Shown here one piece after another: positions 59,573-64,000 of a stretch of 64,000 nucleotides of DNA (the stretch's first letter is position 1; each line of letters opens with the position of its first letter). The notes under the pieces are model-generated. The model was given only the letters and a program-made list of their open reading frames with translations. It did no database searches and had not been told where the DNA came from. The stretch comes from Thermococcus paralvinellae (GTDB lineage Archaea > Methanobacteriota_B > Thermococci > Thermococcales > Thermococcaceae): contig NZ_CP006965.1 of assembly GCF_000517445.1 (NCBI RefSeq), positions 558,001-622,000 on the forward strand. The letters are read 5' to 3'. Position numbers and translations under genes: made by a program.

Positions 59573-60736
59573 TCACACCCCACATTCGCACTTTTTAACC
59601 TCTCTAACAATTTCTTGAGGTGTATGAACTTCTCCACCAATTTTTGGAATAAGATCAACTCTTGCCTTTCCATTTGCTCCCTCTTTAACAAGATGATATA
59701 ACTGACCAAGGTTCATCTCAGGAACGTAGATTGCATGAACCTGCTCTGCTATTCTTTCAATCATATCGAAGTCAAATGGCCAGACAACGTTGAGCTTAAG
59801 TAGTCCAGCTTTAATGCCCTCACTACGGAGTATTTTCACAGCCCTGACTGCAGAACGGGCAACTATTCCATAGCTTATTATAGCAACTTCGGCATCATCG
59901 AGTTCAAAAGTTTCATAATCAATTATGTCCTTCTTGTTCTTCTCAATCTTGTTTACGATTCTCTCAATAAGCTTGCGGTGAATTTCGGCATCAACTGTCT
60001 TTGGCCTCCCTTTCTCATCGTGGGTGAGTCCAGTGACATATGTGCGATATCCCTTTCCAAAGATTGGCATTGGAGGTATCAAATCGCCGTGAATATCGCC
60101 AAATGGATACTTTGCCTCTTCTTCATTTGCTGGTAACTTGCGGTAAACTAATTCTATATCTTCCGGATTTGGTATGTCAACTTTTTCACGCATGTGTCCA
60201 ACCTCAGCATCTGTAAGCAGAATAACAGGAGTCCTATATTTTTCAGCTAAGTTGAATGCTCTAATGGTCATATCAAAAGCTTCTTGAACTGTTGCTGGGG
60301 TTAACACTATTAAACTGTGGTCTCCGTGAGTTCCCCAAATTGCTTGCATGACATCTCCCTGTGCTGCTAAAGTGGGCTGACCAGTTGATGGTCCGCTTCT
60401 CTGGACATCAACAACAACTATTGGAGTTTCAGTCATGATTGCATAACCCAAGTTTTCCATCATCAAACTAAAGCCTGGACCACTTGTGGCAGTCATGGCT
60501 TTAGCCCCAGCCCATGAGGCACCAATAATAGCGGCGATGCTTGCTAACTCATCTTCCATTTGGATACTTACACCATCAACGAGAGGCATGTAGAGAGCCA
60601 TTGCTTCAAAAATCTCACTTGCAGGTGTTATTGGATAGCCAGCATAAAAACGACAGCCAGCTAAAATAGCTGCCCTTGCTATGGCTTCATCACCTTGTAT
60701 AAAATCACTTTTGCCAACGGGAAATGGATATCTCAT
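59573..60736 (-). CDS. 2-oxoacid:ferredoxin oxidoreductase, alpha subunit (second set)
   Basis: A 387-residue alpha subunit with FIQGDEAIARAAILAGCRFY, AGYPITPASEIFEAMA and SGPGFSLMMENLGYA, then SGPSTGQPTLAAQGDV. It lacks the extra N-terminal residues of KorA. Its C-terminus ends in CECGV, an unusual Cys pair. It likely uses an aryl, branched or 2-oxoglutarate-like acid; which one cannot be read. No own delta subunit is present, so it may share KorD. Start overlaps the gamma stop. Confidence 0.92.
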   Translation of the reverse strand: MRYPFPVGKSDFIQGDEAIARAAILAGCRFYAGYPITPASEIFEAMALYMPLVDGVSIQMEDELASIAAIIGASWAGAKAMTATSGPGFSLMMENLGYAIMTETPIVVVDVQRSGPSTGQPTLAAQGDVMQAIWGTHGDHSLIVLTPATVQEAFDMTIRAFNLAEKYRTPVILLTDAEVGHMREKVDIPNPEDIELVYRKLPANEEEAKYPFGDIHGDLIPPMPIFGKGYRTYVTGLTHDEKGRPKTVDAEIHRKLIERIVNKIEKNKKDIIDYETFELDDAEVAIISYGIVARSAVRAVKILRSEGIKAGLLKLNVVWPFDFDMIERIAEQVHAIYVPEMNLGQLYHLVKEGANGKARVDLIPKIGGEVHTPQEIVREVKKCECGV

Positions 60737-61245
60737 TTCAATCCCTCCTCATAACCAACTCTAAAAGCTTTCAAATTAATCTCTTCAGTCCCTTTCGGGA
60801 CTCTCCTCCTTATAGCTTCTTCAACGCTCTCGTTCTTAACAATCCCAGTCTTGGCAACTAAATATCCGAGAGCAACCATGTTTACGGTTAGAGCAATTCC
60901 TGTTGTTTCCTCAGCAATCCTCGTGAAAGGTGCACCTATAAACTCCCTATCAGGCTTAACTAAATCCGTGTCAATTATCAAAAGCCCATCTTCTTTAAGT
61001 GAGTCTTTTGTAGTATCATAGCCGAGCTGAGCCAAAGCCACAAGAACGTCAGCTTTTGTGACAATTATGTCATAAATAGGGTCTCTTGAGATAATTACAT
61101 CCGCCACAGAGTGTCCTCCTCTCGAAGCCGAGCTATAATCCTGAGTCTGAACAACGTTTAACCCCTCAATCGCAGCGGCTTCGCCCAAAATTACACCGGC
61201 CAAAACAACACCCTGTCCTCCTATACCTGCCAGCCTAATCTGCAT
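60733..61245 (-). CDS. korC: 2-oxoglutarate:ferredoxin oxidoreductase, gamma subunit
   Basis: A 170-residue gamma subunit: IRLAGIGGQGVVLAGVILGE, TQDYSSASRGGHSVAD and RIAEETTGIALTVNMVALGY. Part of the korDABC set that oxidises 2-oxoglutarate to succinyl-CoA with ferredoxin reduction. ATG at 61245 follows GGGTGATGAAG; in-frame codons upstream overlap korB further. The korB stop lies just inside this gene. Confidence 0.88.
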   Translation of the reverse strand: MQIRLAGIGGQGVVLAGVILGEAAAIEGLNVVQTQDYSSASRGGHSVADVIISRDPIYDIIVTKADVLVALAQLGYDTTKDSLKEDGLLIIDTDLVKPDREFIGAPFTRIAEETTGIALTVNMVALGYLVAKTGIVKNESVEEAIRRRVPKGTEEINLKAFRVGYEEGLK

Positions 61246-62098
61246 CTTCATCACCCAGACCAAACTGCTCGGCAACTTCATCAATCAGTTTGTTAAGCTC
61301 TTCCGTAAACTCCGGTCTTTGTCTGCTGACAAATTCACCGATGATAAATTTATCCTCAAGCTCTTCTGGACTCATGTTCTTGGCTTTACTTATTGGAACG
61401 CTGTTTTTCATAAACCATCTTAACATTTCAGATGGCTCTTTCATCTTATTCCTCCTTCCAAACTGAACTGGACACTGTGAGATGACCTCAACGAGTGAGA
61501 AGCCTTTCACTTGGAGAGCTTTCTTTATGCTCTCTATAAGCTGGTAAACGTGAGCTGTTGTCCATCTTGCAACATAGCTTGCTCCTGCTTCAGCTACAAC
61601 TTCAGCTATGTTTAAGGGATGCTCAATGTTTCTGTAAGGTGTTGTTGTCGTTTTGGCACCAAAGGGTGTTGTTGGAGCAACCTGACCACCAGTCATTCCA
61701 TAGATGAAATTGTTCACCAAGATGACTGTTATGTCAATATTTCTTCTCGCAGCGTGGATGAGATGATTCCCACCGATTCCAGCTAAGTCGCCGTCTCCAC
61801 TTATTACAACGACTTTTTTATCTGGTAGGCCAACTTTAACACCTGTTGCAAAGGCTATTGCTCTCCCGTGGGTTGTGTGAAGAGTATCAGCCAGGAAGTA
61901 TGGTGACGCAATCCAAGCTGAACAGCCAATTCCGCTCACAACAACCAAATCCCTTGGGTCAATCTTGAGCTGGTCAATTGCATTTGCAAAGGCATTAAGA
62001 ACAGTTCCACCACCACAGCCGGGGCATAGGGCTGTAGGTAAAGCCTCTTTTCTCAGATATTTTGCCATTTTATATCTGGTGTAAATCTCCTTGGCCAT
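61235..62098 (-). CDS. korB: 2-oxoglutarate:ferredoxin oxidoreductase, beta subunit
   Basis: A 287-residue beta subunit with LCPGCGGGTVLNAFANAI, the TPP motif GDGDLAGIGGNHLIHA and NFIYGMTGGQVAPTTPFG; SQCPVQFGRRNKM holds the extra Cys ligand. KorB carries TPP and the cluster that passes electrons to KorD. GGGGTGTGAG precedes the ATG at 62098; the GTG at 62107 would overlap korA. The two paralogous beta subunits share about half their residues by eye. Confidence 0.92.
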   Translation of the reverse strand: MAKEIYTRYKMAKYLRKEALPTALCPGCGGGTVLNAFANAIDQLKIDPRDLVVVSGIGCSAWIASPYFLADTLHTTHGRAIAFATGVKVGLPDKKVVVISGDGDLAGIGGNHLIHAARRNIDITVILVNNFIYGMTGGQVAPTTPFGAKTTTTPYRNIEHPLNIAEVVAEAGASYVARWTTAHVYQLIESIKKALQVKGFSLVEVISQCPVQFGRRNKMKEPSEMLRWFMKNSVPISKAKNMSPEELEDKFIIGEFVSRQRPEFTEELNKLIDEVAEQFGLGDEDAD

Positions 62099-62099
62099 C

Positions 62100-63287
62100 T
62101 CACACACCCCTTATCTCGCGGAGAATTTCTTCAACCGTTAAAGGAACTCCACCGATCTTGTTAACCCCTTTTAGAATTACATCATCATTTACATAGCGCT
62201 GCACTTCGAGGATTAGCTGTCCAAGGTTCATCTCTGGGACGATAATTGCTCTGACTTTCTTTGCAAGCTCTTTAACTTTTTTACCTGGGAACGGATGAAC
62301 AGTCTTTGGAATGAAGAGTCCAACTTTTATGCCCTCTTCTCTTGCCTTGAGAACAGCACCAAGGGATGGTCTTGCTGAGACCCCCCAGCTTATTACGAGG
62401 ATTTCCATATCATCGGTGAAATACTCTTCCCACTTCTCTATCTCCTTTTCGTGCTTCTTAATCTTCTTGTGCAAACGGTTTACAAGTTTTATATGTACTT
62501 CAGGTGTGTAAACGTCCCTCAGACCTGTCTCCTTGTGAGTTGAACCTGTTACATGAGTAAAATAACCGTGACCAAAGAGAGGCATCGGTGGAACAAGGGA
62601 GCCATCAACATCTCCAAATGGATATTTTGCTTCCTTCTCATTTTTGGGGAGCTTTCTGTAAACTATCTCAACTTCTTCTGGATCGGGAATTCTTATCTGC
62701 TCCCTTGTATGTCCAATTACGCCATCAGCGAGAAGAACAACTGGGATTCTGAGCTTTTCGGAAATATTAAATGCTCTTATCGTTTCCCAGAATGAGTCTT
62801 CAACACTTATTGGCGAAATAGCAACAATTGGATGGTCCCCATGAGTCCCCCATCTTGCTTGGAAAAAATCTCCCTGGGCACCTTTTGTTGCTTGTCCAGT
62901 TGATGGTCCGCTTCTCTGGACATCAACAACAACTATTGGAGTTTCAGTCATGATTGCATAGCCAAGATTTTCCTGCATTAGGCTGAATCCAGGGCCACTT
63001 GTTGCAGTCATTGATTTTAATCCGGTCCAAGATGCCCCTATAATAGCGGCAATACTTCCAATCTCGTCCTCCATTTGGATGTAATAACCTCTAACTTTTG
63101 GCAACTCTCTTGCCATTGTCTCGGCAATTTCACTTGCAGGTGTTATTGGATAGCCTGCGTAGAATCTACAGCCTGCGAAGATTGCTCCGTAGGCTATTGC
63201 CTCATCACCTTGCATGAAATAGTTCCCCTTAGGGTAAAGCTTTTTCAGAAGGGCAATTTGCTCTGGTTCATCGCCTCGAATAATCAT
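62100..63287 (-). CDS. korA: 2-oxoglutarate:ferredoxin oxidoreductase, alpha subunit
   Basis: A 395-residue alpha subunit with a longer N-terminus than its paralogue (IIRGDEPEQIALLKKLYPKG), then YFMQGDEAIAYGAIFAGCRF and AGYPITPASEIAETMA, SGPGFSLMQENLGYA and SGPSTGQATKGAQGDF. The alpha subunit forms the substrate pocket. Kor assignment follows the usual Thermococcales order D-A-B-C. GGTGGTAATT precedes the ATG, which lies 2 bp after the korD stop. Confidence 0.92.
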   Translation of the reverse strand: MIIRGDEPEQIALLKKLYPKGNYFMQGDEAIAYGAIFAGCRFYAGYPITPASEIAETMARELPKVRGYYIQMEDEIGSIAAIIGASWTGLKSMTATSGPGFSLMQENLGYAIMTETPIVVVDVQRSGPSTGQATKGAQGDFFQARWGTHGDHPIVAISPISVEDSFWETIRAFNISEKLRIPVVLLADGVIGHTREQIRIPDPEEVEIVYRKLPKNEKEAKYPFGDVDGSLVPPMPLFGHGYFTHVTGSTHKETGLRDVYTPEVHIKLVNRLHKKIKKHEKEIEKWEEYFTDDMEILVISWGVSARPSLGAVLKAREEGIKVGLFIPKTVHPFPGKKVKELAKKVRAIIVPEMNLGQLILEVQRYVNDDVILKGVNKIGGVPLTVEEILREIRGV

Positions 63288-63289
63288 AA

Positions 63290-63547
63290 TTACCACCTAA
63301 CAGCTATAGCAAAGTCAGGGCAAAGTAGTTCACAGAGTTTGCACCTTACACACTTGTCAGCGTGAACTGGAACCGGGTAATGCACACCCTTTTCGCTCAG
63401 CTCTTTGCTCCATTCAAAGACCTTTCTTGGGCAGAGCTCAACGCAGATTCCACAGCCTTTGCATAGAAAAGTGTCAACGTCAATTTCTACGTTTTCGGTC
63501 TTCCCTATCACAAGATAGTTTTCCTTTTTAATTTCGACATCTGCCAT
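63290..63547 (-). CDS. korD: 2-oxoglutarate:ferredoxin oxidoreductase, delta (ferredoxin) subunit
   Basis: An 85-residue ferredoxin-like subunit with CKGCGICVELCP near residues 29-40 and CVRCKLCELLCP near residues 66-77, holding two [4Fe-4S] clusters. It heads a seven-gene operon korD-korA-korB-korC-alpha2-beta2-gamma2. GGTGATGATT precedes the ATG; the longer reading overlaps the promoter. The single delta gene may serve both enzymes. Confidence 0.92.
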   Translation of the reverse strand: MADVEIKKENYLVIGKTENVEIDVDTFLCKGCGICVELCPRKVFEWSKELSEKGVHYPVPVHADKCVRCKLCELLCPDFAIAVRW

Positions 63548-63589
63548 AATCATCACCTGCAAATCGCTCAGAATTTTTACGTATGTAAA

Positions 63590-63604
63590 ACATTTAAAGC
63601 TTTC
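63590..63604 (-). promoter_or_regulatory. Kor operon promoter
   Basis: On the minus strand GAAAGCTTTAAATG forms a BRE/TATA about 45 bp before the korD start, so a TSS near 63567 and a short leader with GGTGATGATT are expected. GTCT-AGATC-AGAC (63627-63639) is a small inverted repeat just upstream of this TATA. Confidence 0.6.
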
Positions 63605-63784
63605 GAAAACCAAAAGTGTGGTATTGTCTAGATCAGACACTATTCATCCTTGTGCATTAAAAAAAGAATTTTAAGAGTTTATTTGGCAGTTTTGACAATG
63701 CAAATGAATACTTTTTAAAAAAGTTTTGTAATAAAGTTATTTTGCAAATGTAAAGGGCTAATCTAAATTTCTTCTTGAGAAACA

Positions 63785-64000
63785 TCAGTAAGTGATCAAC
63801 TGCCAATCTAGAATTCCTTCTTGGACTATATAACTCCACTCAGCTTTGCATTTGTGGTCAAGATTCTTAAGATATTTAAGTTCTTGAGTTGCCGAAAACT
63901 TTCTTATTGCATCAGCAATCATCTTATCGCATTCCCCACAATTGTGAGGACCCCTCTTTGAACCAGCACCTACTGGATCACTGAGGATTCTCTTTTTTGG
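63785..64000 (-). CDS. C-terminal part of an unknown protein (cut by window edge)
   Basis: Seventy-one residues to the stop are seen: PKKRILSDPVGAGSKRGPHN then CGECDKMIADAIRKFSATQE. The tail is charged and ends DWQLITY. CGEC and a nearby His suggest a metal or redox site. I do not recognise the family. It is upstream of, and on the same strand as, the kor operon. Confidence 0.5.
   Translation of the reverse strand, partial: PKKRILSDPVGAGSKRGPHNCGECDKMIADAIRKFSATQELKYLKNLDHKCKAEWSYIVQEGILDWQLITY

Noticed and set aside
1-64000. CRISPR array or transposon (IS) copies
   Set aside because: No regularly spaced direct repeats and no transposase gene were found on reading both strands.

Overview
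The window is from a hyperthermophilic, anaerobic, sulfur-metabolising euryarchaeon of the order Thermococcales, most like a lower-GC Thermococcus. The evidence is the gene set: divergent surR and protein disulfide oxidoreductase, two 2-oxoacid:ferredoxin oxidoreductase clusters, AglB, TrmY, Trm5b, myo-inositol kinase, and DUF257/DUF835 proteins. Signals are archaeal: TATA boxes about 25 bp before starts, GGTG/GGAGG ribosome sites, oligo-T terminators and C/D box guide RNAs. Genes are closely packed with many ATGA overlaps.

Layout. 1-12 kb: a cut-off PMT-like glycosyltransferase, methyltransferases, a FilR1-type regulator, and glmS-aglB (amino-sugar supply followed by N-glycosylation), then MoaD, adenylate kinase and TrmY. 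glmS carries a frameshift in an A9 tract. 11.3-23 kb: divergent pdo/surR with a full SurR site, ferredoxin, geranylgeranyl reductase, topoisomerase, cupin, a GC-rich structured RNA candidate, queE, membrane proteins, a DapA-like aldolase, inositol kinase, Nudix and Mth938 proteins. 23-34.6 kb: an ABC export operon, a dihydropteroate-synthase-like protein, TatD, metallo-beta-lactamase, an M20 peptidase, a DUF234 ATPase with a palindromic operator, and a gene broken by one amber codon. 34.6-45.7 kb: an Lhr-type helicase, Fe-ADH, MtnA, two large secreted proteins, THEP1 and a BtuCD-like transporter.

45,860-55,800 is an integrated 9.9-kb element in tRNA-Glu(TTC). It has a 44-bp direct repeat at its ends and an SSV-type integrase split into int(C) on the left and int(N) on the right. 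It carries an AbiE toxin-antitoxin pair with a twin operator, a membrane DUF835 protein, a DUF257 protein, and a repeat-rich possible origin. That region is followed by an operon encoding a PrsW-type intramembrane protease and a degenerate PrsW-like partner. Several small unknown genes complete it. Left of its left repeat lies the tail of a different int(N), suggesting an earlier element used the same tRNA. The PrsW pair is the best candidate for an undescribed system.

55.9-64 kb is host chromosome again: Trm5b, a nucleotidyltransferase, DUF192, then korDABC and a second korABC set in one long operon, and the 3' end of an unknown gene. At least three C/D box guide RNAs (20.4, 22.3 and 28.7 kb) and one atypical candidate (30.9 kb) lie between or overlapping genes.
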